From Bacteroidota bacterium (GTDB taxonomy: Bacteria > Bacteroidota > Bacteroidia > Bacteroidales > VadinHA17), in contig JAUVKW010000010.1 in NCBI GenBank assembly GCA_030596025.1, forward strand, positions 1-36,048: a stretch of DNA of 36,048 nucleotides, written 5' to 3'. Every line of letters begins with the position of its first letter. The stretch's first letter is position 1. Positions 15,331 through 23,969 of the stretch are shown piece after piece. The notes below the pieces were generated by a model, which was not told the origin of the DNA, did not search any database, and saw nothing but the letters and a program-made list of their open reading frames with translations. Made by a program: the position numbers and the translations under genes.

Positions 15331-16524
15331 TCATCTGCTTAACCACAATTCAGGGTTCTGGTTTCGCTTTTCATTATAAATTCTGAAATGCAAGGTTGTA
15401 TTATCTCCTCCTGAACGATCAGTATACACTGTTCCTATTTCTTGTAATGTTTCTACACTCTCCCCAACCTTTATTGTAATATCTATAAGATTTCTATAAA
15501 CTGTCAAAAAATTTCCATGTCTTATAATAACAGTTTGATTTGCTCCCGGAATTGCAATAATTTTCATTACCTCTCCCTTAAAAACATTTCTAACCTTACT
15601 CCCGCTTGTTGTAGTAATGTCAATGCCGCCATTATCAATTTTAACATGTTTCATTACCGGGTGCGGGTGCACTCCGAATTGTCCGGTAACTACACCTGTT
15701 CTGGTAGGCCAGGGTAATTTTCCTTTATTTTTAACGAACTCCGCAGAAATTAGTTTTTCTTCTGGATTAAGTTTATAAATGCTCTCCGCTTTTTTTGCTT
15801 CTTCATCAAGTATGCGGGCAATTTCAAGATCAAGCTTTCTGGTAATTTCCTCGTTTCTTCTAATTTCCCTTCTAAGCTCTTTTTCTCTTCTTTTCAGTTT
15901 ACTATAATACCCCCTTTGTTTGCCAATATCCCTATCAAGATTTTCATTTTCTGATTTTAGTTCAGCCAAAATAATCGTTTTTTGCTCCTTTTGGAATATC
16001 AGCTCATCACTTTTTAGATTTAACAGGCTTTGAATTTGAACAATCAGGTGAACTTGTTTTTTTCTATACTGTGAATACTGCCTGAGGTATAGTGTTCTTT
16101 TATAGACCTGATTAAGATTTTGTGACGAAAATAAATAAATCAGTTCAAAATATGGAGGCCGTCTGTTATACACTGATTGTAAAAGTCTTCCATATTCCAT
16201 TTTAATTTTTTCAATATCTTCCGTGAGTGAACTAATTACAAGCTCATTATCTTGAATTCTTAATGAAAGTCCAACAAGCTCATCTTCAAGATTTCCAATA
16301 AGCTCCAATCTGTTTTTTACCTGCTTGTTTAAAAGCCTTATTCTATTCAGTGAAAGGCTTTGATTTCTAGAGATCTCTTTTAATATTCTATTTGTTTTCT
16401 TGATCTCGGTCCTTGCATTTTCTTTACTTACTTCCAGTTCTTCTCTGGTTTGTGCATAGCCAAATCCAAAATTGAGGAACACAACAAATAAAAACCCAAT
16501 ATATTTTACATTCCGTTTTCTCAT
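15331..16524 (-). CDS. EnvC-like murein hydrolase activator (degenerate M23/LytM)
   Basis: A 397-residue exported protein: signal peptide at about 1-25 (cleavage after FGYAQ likely), long coiled coil from about 27-260, then a LytM domain at about 270-397. The LytM zinc site is degenerate. The usual histidine before GID is replaced (DNGGIDI), and the C-terminal HxH appears as LHFRI, keeping one histidine. This is the pattern of EnvC-type proteins, which activate cell-separation amidases rather than cut peptidoglycan themselves. Its start overlaps the DUF4292 stop by four bases. The role in division is inferred. Confidence 0.85.
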   Translation of the reverse strand: MRKRNVKYIGFLFVVFLNFGFGYAQTREELEVSKENARTEIKKTNRILKEISRNQSLSLNRIRLLNKQVKNRLELIGNLEDELVGLSLRIQDNELVISSLTEDIEKIKMEYGRLLQSVYNRRPPYFELIYLFSSQNLNQVYKRTLYLRQYSQYRKKQVHLIVQIQSLLNLKSDELIFQKEQKTIILAELKSENENLDRDIGKQRGYYSKLKRREKELRREIRRNEEITRKLDLEIARILDEEAKKAESIYKLNPEEKLISAEFVKNKGKLPWPTRTGVVTGQFGVHPHPVMKHVKIDNGGIDITTTSGSKVRNVFKGEVMKIIAIPGANQTVIIRHGNFLTVYRNLIDITIKVGESVETLQEIGTVYTDRSGGDNTTLHFRIYNEKRNQNPELWLSR

Positions 16525-17354
16525 AAGTCAATTAATCTCCTGACCCGTTTATAAGAACCACTTATTTTAATTTTTTTCGGAAATGTCTTATTAACCTCCC
16601 ATTTCTCATAATTCAATAAAATCCTGTGTTCTATTTTATCTCTTATATACCAGGCCTTTAGAACAGTTGGTAAAACTAACAGGTCTTTTTCTTCATACTC
16701 TGAATATCTAATAATAATGTTTATACTATCCTCTGGCATTACTATTTTCCTTTGCATTAAATATCCATTATTAATGTCATAACAAAATGATTCTTCACGT
16801 CTGTCCCTGATTTTTAAGGGTATATAACAATAGCCTGAATCAATAGTATGCCAGTTTACCCGATTATTTATTTCAGAAACCATGCCGTCTCCCATCCCCA
16901 TCAATAAAAAATTCTCCAGCAAATCAAATTCACTAATTAATCCATATCTTTCTTTAAATTCTATAACAGGCCCTTTATACCATGTTTTATTAAGCCTGTT
17001 TAATACTACCAGGCTGTCTTTTTTAACATACAGGCGTATTGCCTCAATGCCAAAATCCAAAGTAATACTTACAATTATTATGCTGTCTTTTATTATCCTT
17101 ATATTAGAATTAAACTTAATATCTTCATTTTCGAAAGTATAAACTCCCCTGATCTTTTTTATCCAAACCCTTTCAATTTTCTCCTGATTATTTCTGTTAA
17201 GCTGGATGATTTTGTTAACGTTCATATAACCATCATCTGTCTTACCAACAAGTCCCTTTACCTTACATCCGGCCATAGTAGATACAAGTATTACTATAAC
17301 AATAGTGCTAAATTTAAATGATTGACAAAAAGCCCTATTTCTTTTTCTTAACAT
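16521..17354 (-). CDS. DUF4292 family lipoprotein
   Basis: A 277-residue predicted lipoprotein. The hydrophobic segment at 16-29 ends in a lipobox-like STMAGC (Cys30). The remainder is beta-rich with no catalytic motif (for example INNRVNWHTIDSGYC and ISGSYKRVRRLIDL at the end), consistent with DUF4292, an uncharacterised Bacteroidota family possibly related in fold to outer-membrane lipoprotein carriers. It overlaps the TPR gene by 20 bases and the EnvC-like gene by 4, so the three genes form one translationally coupled unit. Function unknown; an envelope role is inferred from the neighbours. Confidence 0.75.
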   Translation of the reverse strand: MLRKRNRAFCQSFKFSTIVIVILVSTMAGCKVKGLVGKTDDGYMNVNKIIQLNRNNQEKIERVWIKKIRGVYTFENEDIKFNSNIRIIKDSIIIVSITLDFGIEAIRLYVKKDSLVVLNRLNKTWYKGPVIEFKERYGLISEFDLLENFLLMGMGDGMVSEINNRVNWHTIDSGYCYIPLKIRDRREESFCYDINNGYLMQRKIVMPEDSINIIIRYSEYEEKDLLVLPTVLKAWYIRDKIEHRILLNYEKWEVNKTFPKKIKISGSYKRVRRLIDL

Positions 17355-19083
17355 TATTAATTTTACTCATAAGTTCCTGTTCATCCCCACCTGCTTTCAG
17401 GGCCTTTTTCCAATATTCCACAGCCAGATCAAATCTTTTAAGCTTCTCATTAACATCACCATAATGTCTTAATATTTCTTCACTGGGACTGGTTTCGTTT
17501 TCAATAGCTTTTCTTAAATACTTTTCGGCAGAATTATATTTTTTCAAACTATACAAAACCCAACCATATGTATCCAGATAGGTTCCATTTAAGGGCTCTG
17601 ACTCTATACATATTTTGCTCATTTCCAGTGCCTTTTTCAGATTTTCACCTCGCAATGAAAGGTAATAACTATAATTATTAAGTATTAATAAATTCCCGGG
17701 ATCAATTTTCAATGCATCTTCAAAAGACTTATTTGAATTCTCAAACTGTTCATTATTCTTATACGCTTCTCCCAATAAAGAATAAAATTGTACTAAAACA
17801 TCATTATTGCCCTCTATAAATCCCAGGCCTCTAAGCAAAATTTTTATAGCTTCAGAGTTGTTTCCTTGTTCTGTACAGGCCAGGCCATTAAAAAAATACA
17901 AAATTGGTGCTTCAGGGTATAGTTTTATGGCATTATTGCTATACATATAAAGATCGTCTGTTTCTTCTAATATATTAAGTAAAAAAAGCAACTGCTCCCA
18001 TACCAGATAGTTCCCCTTATCAAAAGCTATATATTCTTTAAATTGTTTTGATGCAAGTTCGTATTTACCCGTTTTTACATAAAAATCACCAAGCAATGCT
18101 AAAATTCTAATGTCTTCTGAATATTGTTTCTGAAAAACATTAAGGCTTTCTACAAGTAGTTTTTGAATATTTTTCAAAAGCTCCGGATCTGAAATCATAG
18201 AAACTACCAGATTAAATTTTACCTCCATTCTACTATTGTCGCCTAAAATAACTGAATCAACCACCCTTATCATTTCTTCATATTCTTCATTTACCATGTG
18301 ATATCTTATAATACTTAGGTTTATCCTGTCATCTTCTGGAAAATTGTATAAGAGCTCTTTATACTTTTCCCCGGCTTTTTCATTTTCTCCTTTCTCATAA
18401 TATAATTCCGCTAATAAAATTTGGTAGCTAATATTATCCGTAACCACCTCCAAAACTCTTAGTAACTCATTTTCTGCACTTTCATTGTCTCCTGCTTTTC
18501 TATAAATATCAACCCTTGCAATAGATACCGACTCCTGAAATCCTACACTTTTTTCAAGTTTATCATACACATTAATCGCTTTATCATATAGTTTCTCTTC
18601 TGAATACATGTTTCCAAGCTGAAACATCAAATCCAATTTTTCAGGGTGTTTTTTTACAATATCTTCATATATGATTATGCTGCTATCATTAATTTCCATA
18701 GCGTCATACAGGCTGGCCAACTGTAGTTGATACCATAAATTATTGCCATCTGTAATATATGCCTTCCTGGCATATCTTAAGGCCACGGGATAGTCTCTGG
18801 CATATAAATATATTGAGCTTAATTCAAACATCGCAGCATCGCTAAGTGGATTAATATCCAGGCATTGTTTGAAATATATTATTGCCTGTCCGTAGTTTCC
18901 AACTACTTTTTGCTTAATAGCTTCACTTAAGAGATAATTATAGTTTTTAAGGTCATTACCTTTAAGTTCTTTTTCAGAAATTTCAGTATCAGATGTTACT
19001 TTTGTTGTCTGACAAGAAACAATCATAATGCTTGCCATTATTAAAAAAATCCCACAATAATGCAGGCTCTTTTTCTTTATCAT
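17335..19083 (-). CDS. Tetratricopeptide-repeat lipoprotein
   Basis: A 582-residue predicted lipoprotein starting at the ATG at 19081-19083 (MIKKKSLHYCG); the signal peptide ends at SIMIVSC (Cys24). The rest is a run of TPR helices, for example NYGQAIIYFKQCLDINPLSD and QFENSNKSFEDALKIDPGN. An upstream ATG at 19167 in the same frame would add 28 residues (MVWQGRR...), but that stretch is an out-of-frame reading of the dUTPase tail, so I reject it. TPR proteins are scaffolds; with the DUF4292 and EnvC-like neighbours an envelope-assembly role is plausible but unproven. Confidence 0.85.
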   Translation of the reverse strand: MIKKKSLHYCGIFLIMASIMIVSCQTTKVTSDTEISEKELKGNDLKNYNYLLSEAIKQKVVGNYGQAIIYFKQCLDINPLSDAAMFELSSIYLYARDYPVALRYARKAYITDGNNLWYQLQLASLYDAMEINDSSIIIYEDIVKKHPEKLDLMFQLGNMYSEEKLYDKAINVYDKLEKSVGFQESVSIARVDIYRKAGDNESAENELLRVLEVVTDNISYQILLAELYYEKGENEKAGEKYKELLYNFPEDDRINLSIIRYHMVNEEYEEMIRVVDSVILGDNSRMEVKFNLVVSMISDPELLKNIQKLLVESLNVFQKQYSEDIRILALLGDFYVKTGKYELASKQFKEYIAFDKGNYLVWEQLLFLLNILEETDDLYMYSNNAIKLYPEAPILYFFNGLACTEQGNNSEAIKILLRGLGFIEGNNDVLVQFYSLLGEAYKNNEQFENSNKSFEDALKIDPGNLLILNNYSYYLSLRGENLKKALEMSKICIESEPLNGTYLDTYGWVLYSLKKYNSAEKYLRKAIENETSPSEEILRHYGDVNEKLKRFDLAVEYWKKALKAGGDEQELMSKINNVKKKK

Positions 19084-19103
19084 TTTCTTAATTCCTAATA
19101 TGA

Positions 19104-19241
19104 TTAATAAATATTTTTTTTCTTTGCGCCAGTGTGTCCTAAACCACCGTCTCCCCTGCCAGACCATTCCTGCATTTCAACCTCTTTCCATACAATTTTT
19201 TCGTGTTTGGCAATAATCATTTGACATATTCTGTTAGCCTG
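19104..19241 (-). pseudogene. dut: Truncated dUTPase (dut) remnant, C-terminal part only
   Basis: The minus frame ending at TAA 19104-19106 reads NRICQMIIAKHEKIVW (from about 19235) and then EWSGRGDGGLGHTGAKK. These are the last conserved motifs of trimeric dUTPases, including the C-terminal RGxGGxGxTG arm that closes over the active site. About 45 codons match. Upstream the frame stays open into the flippase gene, but the translation there (for example WEQHIINILYC) has no dUTPase motif and no start codon. The catalytic first two thirds are therefore missing. It overlaps the 3' end of the flippase gene by about 25 bases, as expected for a deletion joining the two genes. Confidence 0.75.
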
Positions 19242-20695
19242 TTCCGTATTTCCAAAAAATAAATTGCAATAAAGAATATTAATAATATGCTGTTCCCAAG
19301 AACCAATTCTACAAAAAGTGAGGAAAAAGTAATTTTTGATATTATTAAATAAATAAGAAACGTAAGAATAATGTAAATTGTTATTTTTCTCAAGTCATAG
19401 GAAACCTTATAAATCTTTCTCCCCCACAAATAAGAAACAATTATCATTACAAAATATGAAATAAAGTGTGCCCATGCCGATGCCGTATAGCCATATAAAG
19501 GAACAAAAACAATATTTATAATAAGTGTTAAGCTGGCGCCTATAAAAGTAATCACCGCGCCATAGCGTGTAAGGTCATTAAGTTTATACCAAATTGAAAG
19601 ATTTACAAAAATTCCATAAAAAACGAATGCTGCTAATATAATTGGGACAACATTCAGGCCAACCCAATACTGTTCAGGTACCAGGTGTTTGAAAACATTT
19701 ATATTGAAATTAATAAACAGGAATATAAGCAGACAAAACAAAACAAAATAATTCAATACCCTGGCATAAAGGTGCCGTGCATTTTTATCTTTGGCTTTTG
19801 AAAAAAAGAATGGTTCTGCAGCATACCTGAACATTTGTATAAACAGGCCCATTAGTACAGCTATTTTAAAATTTGCACCATAAATTCCTAGTTGCTCGAG
19901 TGCTATTTCCCTGTTTGGTAAAAGAAACTTCAGCGAGGCCTTATCAAATGTTTCAATTACAACCCCTGCCAGACCGGCAATTAACAGGGGCAAGGCATAT
20001 TTTAGTATTTTTTTAAGAATCGTTTTTGAAAAAACAAACCTCGTTTTTAATATCTGCGGTAACAATAACAATAAACTCACAAAGCTTCCACACAGGTTTG
20101 CAATAAAAACATATCCAATCCCAATTTCTGCAGAATATATATTTGTTAATACTGAATGGGGGGTTTTGTCAATTTGTCTTGGTATAAAATATAAAAACGC
20201 TGTGGCAATGCCAACAATTACTAAAACGTTTATAATTTTAATCATTGCGAATTTGTAAATCTTGTTTTCTATTCGAAGTCTGGCAAAGGGAAGGGCAGAA
20301 AAGGCATCAATTCCAACGATTAATGAAAACATTATTATATAGTCTCTGTTTCCCGAATACTGCAAAAAATCTGCTATGCTATCAGAAAATAAAAAAGCCA
20401 GGAAAATAAAACCCAGAGATGTGGTAAGCAGGCTTATTAAAGATGAAAAATATACCTTGTCTTTATTATACTCGCCCAGGGCAGTAAACCTAAAATATGC
20501 TGTCTCCATTCCGTAGGTCAACAAAATAAGCAAAATTGCCATATAGGCATAGATTTCTGTTACTACACCATATTCTCTCAGGCTAAATATCCGCGAGTAA
20601 AATGGAGTTAAAAGGGCATAGTTCAAAACCCTGGGTATTATGGTACCCATGCCATAAACAAGTGTTTGACCTGCAAGTTGCTTAATAGAATTCAC
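19217..20695 (-). CDS. Oligosaccharide flippase family protein (Wzx/MATE-like)
   Basis: A 492-residue polytopic membrane protein with about 12-14 hydrophobic segments, starting with QLAGQTLVYGMGTIIPRVLNY, the typical N-terminal helix of polysaccharide flippases. The family moves lipid-linked oligosaccharides across the inner membrane. The substrate cannot be inferred. Its last codons overlap the dut remnant, and the stop (19217-19219) lies inside the dUTPase-like frame, so the native C-terminus may have been altered by the same deletion. It heads the TPR/DUF4292/EnvC-like cluster. Confidence 0.88.
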   Translation of the reverse strand: MNSIKQLAGQTLVYGMGTIIPRVLNYALLTPFYSRIFSLREYGVVTEIYAYMAILLILLTYGMETAYFRFTALGEYNKDKVYFSSLISLLTTSLGFIFLAFLFSDSIADFLQYSGNRDYIIMFSLIVGIDAFSALPFARLRIENKIYKFAMIKIINVLVIVGIATAFLYFIPRQIDKTPHSVLTNIYSAEIGIGYVFIANLCGSFVSLLLLLPQILKTRFVFSKTILKKILKYALPLLIAGLAGVVIETFDKASLKFLLPNREIALEQLGIYGANFKIAVLMGLFIQMFRYAAEPFFFSKAKDKNARHLYARVLNYFVLFCLLIFLFINFNINVFKHLVPEQYWVGLNVVPIILAAFVFYGIFVNLSIWYKLNDLTRYGAVITFIGASLTLIINIVFVPLYGYTASAWAHFISYFVMIIVSYLWGRKIYKVSYDLRKITIYIILTFLIYLIISKITFSSLFVELVLGNSILLIFFIAIYFLEIRNRLTEYVK

Positions 20696-20730
20696 ATTTT
20701 TGCTTTTTCGAATAACAGGGTTGTTCTGAT

Positions 20731-21606
20731 TTAATATTTACTTTTTGTGTCAATATGTATTGTCGCTAAAATATTCATTTTATCTTTAATTTCTTTAAAT
20801 AGTTTTTGTGTTATTTTATTTGCCTCCCCAAGGCTCATTTCTGCTGGTAAAACTATGTGGAATGTCATTTCGTTATGAAAACCATAGTTATGAATGTGAA
20901 AATGATGGAGTCTTAAGTTTCCAGAATAAATTTTCCTGGCAATTTCTTTGATTTCTATAACCTGTTCCGGCTCCGGCTCCCGTCCAAGCAGAACATTAAT
21001 TGTTTTAAAAATAATAACATAGGCTGAGTAGAAAATAATCAGTGCCACAAATATGCCAAGTAGCCCATCTATCCACCAAACATGTTTTTGAAGGGCTATG
21101 CCAATTAATATAATTCCTGAAGAAAATGCATCAGACCGGTGGTGCCACCCATCTGCTTTAATACTTTCAACCCCTGTAATTTTACCAACTCTTAATGCAT
21201 ATTGAGCAAGGGCCTCTTTAGTTAAAAGTGATACAGCTGTAACAACTATGGCAATTATTCCAAAATTTGCGCTTTCTTCATTTTGAAGTTTTTCAACAGA
21301 TCCACTAATAAAATGAACACCAACAAGTATCAATAAAATTCCGATTACCAGAGAAACTACTATTTCTATCCTTCCATGACCAAACGGATGTTCTTTGTCT
21401 GGAGGCCTGGAGGCCCATTTTAATCCAATAATTATCAGAACAGAAGAAATTGTATCACTTAGCGTGTGCCAGGCATCTGCCATAAGGGCAATCGAGCCGG
21501 ATACAATGCCCGCCCATAATTTTATGCCAAATAATATAACATTGGCAATTCCGGAAATCCATCCTTCTCTTACTCCACTCAAATATTTTTCTCTAATATT
21601 ATCCAT
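20731..21606 (-). CDS. Cation diffusion facilitator family transporter
   Basis: A 291-residue CDF metal/proton antiporter with about six membrane helices and a C-terminal cytosolic domain (from about 205). The helix 2 metal site is DAWHTLSD (Asp44, His47, Asp51), the helix 5 site is DGWHHRSD (His155, Asp159), and the loop has HPFGHGR. HxxxD in both helices is more usual for Zn/Co exporters than the DxxxD of Mn exporters. A palindrome lies in the divergent upstream region. The flippase gene is 35 bases downstream. Confidence 0.93.
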   Translation of the reverse strand: MDNIREKYLSGVREGWISGIANVILFGIKLWAGIVSGSIALMADAWHTLSDTISSVLIIIGLKWASRPPDKEHPFGHGRIEIVVSLVIGILLILVGVHFISGSVEKLQNEESANFGIIAIVVTAVSLLTKEALAQYALRVGKITGVESIKADGWHHRSDAFSSGIILIGIALQKHVWWIDGLLGIFVALIIFYSAYVIIFKTINVLLGREPEPEQVIEIKEIARKIYSGNLRLHHFHIHNYGFHNEMTFHIVLPAEMSLGEANKITQKLFKEIKDKMNILATIHIDTKSKY

Positions 21607-21688
21607 TCTTAATTCTAGGGGAATTTATTTTGCAATTTTAATGAAATTTGCCTGTTTTATCATATTATAAATACACTTGAGTTTTAAA

Positions 21689-21708
21689 TTAGGTAAAATA
21701 TTGCCTAA
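21689..21708. promoter_or_regulatory. DtxR/MntR-like dyad TTAGG-N10-CCTAA
   Basis: The arms TTAGG and CCTAA are spaced by 10 bases, and an inner TAA/TTG pair is nearly symmetrical. It resembles the TTAGG...CCTAA boxes of DtxR/IdeR/MntR metal repressors (usual inner spacing 9). It lies 83 bases upstream of the CDF transporter and just before the -7 box of the divergent gene. The regulator is not in the window. Confidence 0.35.
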
Positions 21709-21715
21709 ATAAATC

Positions 21716-21723
21716 TATTTTTG
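21716..21723 (+). promoter_or_regulatory. Putative -7 box of 21731 gene
   Basis: TATTTTTG matches TAnnTTTG and ends seven bases before the ATG at 21731, so any transcript would be almost leaderless. No clear -33 box. Confidence 0.3.
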
Positions 21724-21730
21724 TCGCAAT

Positions 21731-22060
21731 ATGCAAGGAAATTACAAAACCTGGGAACAATTGTTAACAGGCCTTAACAGAATTTATGAAATTCCGAAGG
21801 ATCTTATGTCTGTTTTGTTTATTATAGGCCTACAGGAGATGGGTTCCGGATTTAAAAAATATTCCCAGGCAGAAAAAACAGAAATTATAAAAACAGCTCA
21901 TATAAAATTATTAAGTCGCGAAAAATACTATTTAAACATTGCCACAGATAAAGGTAGTTTGCCTGTTTGGATTGAAAATCCTGAAAGACAATTGCCGGCT
22001 GGAAAAAATTTGGAAAAACTTCTTCAATCCCTGTCTCTTGATTACTTTAATCAATATTAA
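21731..22060 (+). CDS. Hypothetical protein, 109 residues
   Basis: I do not recognise the family. It is a soluble-looking protein without signal peptide or membrane segment. Its N-terminal half is helical (WEQLLTGLNRIYEIP, VLFIIGLQEMGSGFKKY), and a middle strand region (KYYLNIATDKGSLPVWIE) is followed by a short helix. Codon usage and composition match the neighbours. The cyclophilin gene starts 12 bases after its stop, so the two, and perhaps pheS, are likely co-transcribed. Confidence 0.7.
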   Translation: MQGNYKTWEQLLTGLNRIYEIPKDLMSVLFIIGLQEMGSGFKKYSQAEKTEIIKTAHIKLLSREKYYLNIATDKGSLPVWIENPERQLPAGKNLEKLLQSLSLDYFNQY

Positions 22061-22072
22061 ATCTTATAATTA

Positions 22073-22903
22073 ATGCTTATGAATAAGAAAACGTTTACAT
22101 TTTTAACATTTGTGCTTTTTCTGGGATTTGCTTCTTGTCTTCCAAAAGCTAATCCTGAAAATAAAAAGCTACTGGTACTTATTGAAACAAGTGAGGGCCC
22201 AATAAAAATTATGCTTTATCAGGAAACACCACAACACAGGGATAATTTTATAAAACTGGTAAATGAGTCTTATTATGATGGTACATTGTTTCATCGTGTT
22301 ATCCATGAATTTATGATCCAGGGTGGAGATCCTGATTCAAGGCTGGCGAAGCTAGGCGAAGCTCTTGGAAATGGTGGTCCTGGATATACCATTCCTACCG
22401 AATTCCAATCTCATTTATTTCATAAAAAAGGGGCTCTTGCTGCTGCAAGAGAGCCAGATAGGGTAAATCCGGAAAGGCAGTCCTCGGGTTCACAGTTTTA
22501 TTTAGTACAGGGAAAAATATTTACGGATGATGAGCTGGACCAGATGGAATTACGTATTAATGATATGTTAAAACAAGCAGCATTTTTCAGGTTTATTGAA
22601 CAAGGAAAGGCCCTTGCTGTAAGTAATGGAGAAGATGTTGACATGGCTAAAATTCAGGAAACCGCCTCGCTCAGGGCAGAAGAGGAATTTATTAGTATGC
22701 AGGCGTACAAAATACCACTTGAGCAGCGAGAGGTTTACAAAACCCTTGGGGGGGCTCCCCATCTTGATCAAAATTATACTGTTTTTGGAGAAATTGTGGA
22801 AGGCATATATGTGCTTGATAAAATTGCAGCTACAGAAACAGATAAGAAGAATCGCCCAGTGAAAGATATAAAAATTATATCTACGGAAATTCTTGAAAAA
22901 TAA
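22073..22903 (+). CDS. Peptidylprolyl isomerase, cyclophilin-type lipoprotein
   Basis: A 276-residue cyclophilin with a lipoprotein signal (LFLGFASC, Cys22 from the first ATG; a second ATG two codons later is equally possible). The cyclophilin fold is recognisable: IETSEGPIKIMLY, YYDGTLFHRVI with catalytic Arg75, FMIQGGDP, GALAAAR, GSQFYLVQG and, after an insertion at about 152-225, TVFGEIVEGIYVLDKI. The charged helical insertion interrupts the domain before its last strands, an arrangement I associate with Bacteroidota periplasmic cyclophilins. The likely role is proline isomerisation during envelope protein folding. It is six bases upstream of pheS. Confidence 0.9.
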   Translation: MLMNKKTFTFLTFVLFLGFASCLPKANPENKKLLVLIETSEGPIKIMLYQETPQHRDNFIKLVNESYYDGTLFHRVIHEFMIQGGDPDSRLAKLGEALGNGGPGYTIPTEFQSHLFHKKGALAAAREPDRVNPERQSSGSQFYLVQGKIFTDDELDQMELRINDMLKQAAFFRFIEQGKALAVSNGEDVDMAKIQETASLRAEEEFISMQAYKIPLEQREVYKTLGGAPHLDQNYTVFGEIVEGIYVLDKIAATETDKKNRPVKDIKIISTEILEK

Positions 22904-22909
22904 TTTGGC

Positions 22910-23950
22910 ATGAAAAATAAAATCGATTCTTTAGTTAAAGAAGCTGAAATTTTTGTTGCTAAATCTTTAAATGATTTAGAATGTTTCAGGATTCAATTTT
23001 TGGGTAAAAAGGGTAGTATATCTTCTTTATTTCAGGATTTTAAAAACGTTCCTGTTGACCACAGAAAAGAAATAGGACAAAAGATCAATGCCCTGAAATC
23101 TCTGATAGAAGAAACGATTTATCAAGAAAAACTAAAACTTTCTGGCACATACACATCTGAAGATGGTAAAGATTTAAGTCTTCCTGGTGATGACTTAAGC
23201 TTAGGTTCCAGGCATCCAATATCCCTGGTAAGAAATGATATTATCGAAATATTTAACCGCCAGGGATTTATAATTTCCGAAGGTCCGGAAATTGAAAATG
23301 ATGAACATGTTTTTTCTAAATTGAATTTTTCTCCGGAGCATCCTGCCAGAGACATGCAGGATACTTTTTTTATAGAACGACAATCTGCAGATAACAGTCA
23401 TCCGGGTGATATACTGCTACGCACTCACACCTCTTCTGTTCAGGTAAGAGTAATGGAAAATCAAAAGCCACCAATTCGAACAATTTCTCCCGGACGGGTT
23501 TTTAGAAATGAGGCAATTTCCGCAAGAGCACATTGTATTTTCCACCAAATTGAAGGATTATATATTGATTCAAATGTTTCGTTTGCAGATCTAAAACAAA
23601 CATTATTATATTTCTCAAAAGCAATGTTTGGAGAAGAAACAAAAATTCGTTTAAGGCCATCTTTTTTCCCTTTTACAGAACCTTCTGCCGAAATGGATGT
23701 GAGTTGTAAAATATGTAATGGAAAGGGTTGTAATGTTTGTAAATATACCGGATGGCTGGAGGTGCTTGGTTGTGGAATGGTAGATCCGAATGTGTTAGAA
23801 AACTGCAATATTGATAGTTCCGCCTATACCGGTTTTGCATTTGGTATGGGTGTTGAGCGAATAGCAATGTTAAAATACCAGGTAAATGACCTTCGTATGT
23901 ATTTTGAAAATGATGTTCGTTTTCTTGAACAATTTTCCTATTCCTTATAA
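22910..23950 (+). CDS. pheS: Phenylalanine-tRNA ligase alpha subunit
   Basis: A 346-residue class II aminoacyl-tRNA synthetase subunit. There is an N-terminal coiled coil (about 1-90; FLGKKGSISSLFQDFK), then GSRHPIS, motif 2 around SPGRVFRNEAISARAHCIFHQIEG, and motif 3 GFAFGMGVERIAMLKY near the C-terminus. A four-cysteine segment (CKICNGKGCNVC) lies between strands and may bind zinc. The phenylalanine pocket segment FPFTEPSAEMDV is present. The pheT partner is not adjacent. It is convergent with osmC. Confidence 0.97.
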   Translation: MKNKIDSLVKEAEIFVAKSLNDLECFRIQFLGKKGSISSLFQDFKNVPVDHRKEIGQKINALKSLIEETIYQEKLKLSGTYTSEDGKDLSLPGDDLSLGSRHPISLVRNDIIEIFNRQGFIISEGPEIENDEHVFSKLNFSPEHPARDMQDTFFIERQSADNSHPGDILLRTHTSSVQVRVMENQKPPIRTISPGRVFRNEAISARAHCIFHQIEGLYIDSNVSFADLKQTLLYFSKAMFGEETKIRLRPSFFPFTEPSAEMDVSCKICNGKGCNVCKYTGWLEVLGCGMVDPNVLENCNIDSSAYTGFAFGMGVERIAMLKYQVNDLRMYFENDVRFLEQFSYSL

Positions 23951-23969
23951 TAAGATACTATTTTTCAGA

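Noticed and set aside
19084-19167. 28-residue N-terminal extension of the TPR lipoprotein
   Set aside because: These codons are an out-of-frame reading of the dUTPase tail, and the extension would bury the lipoprotein signal peptide that starts at 19083.
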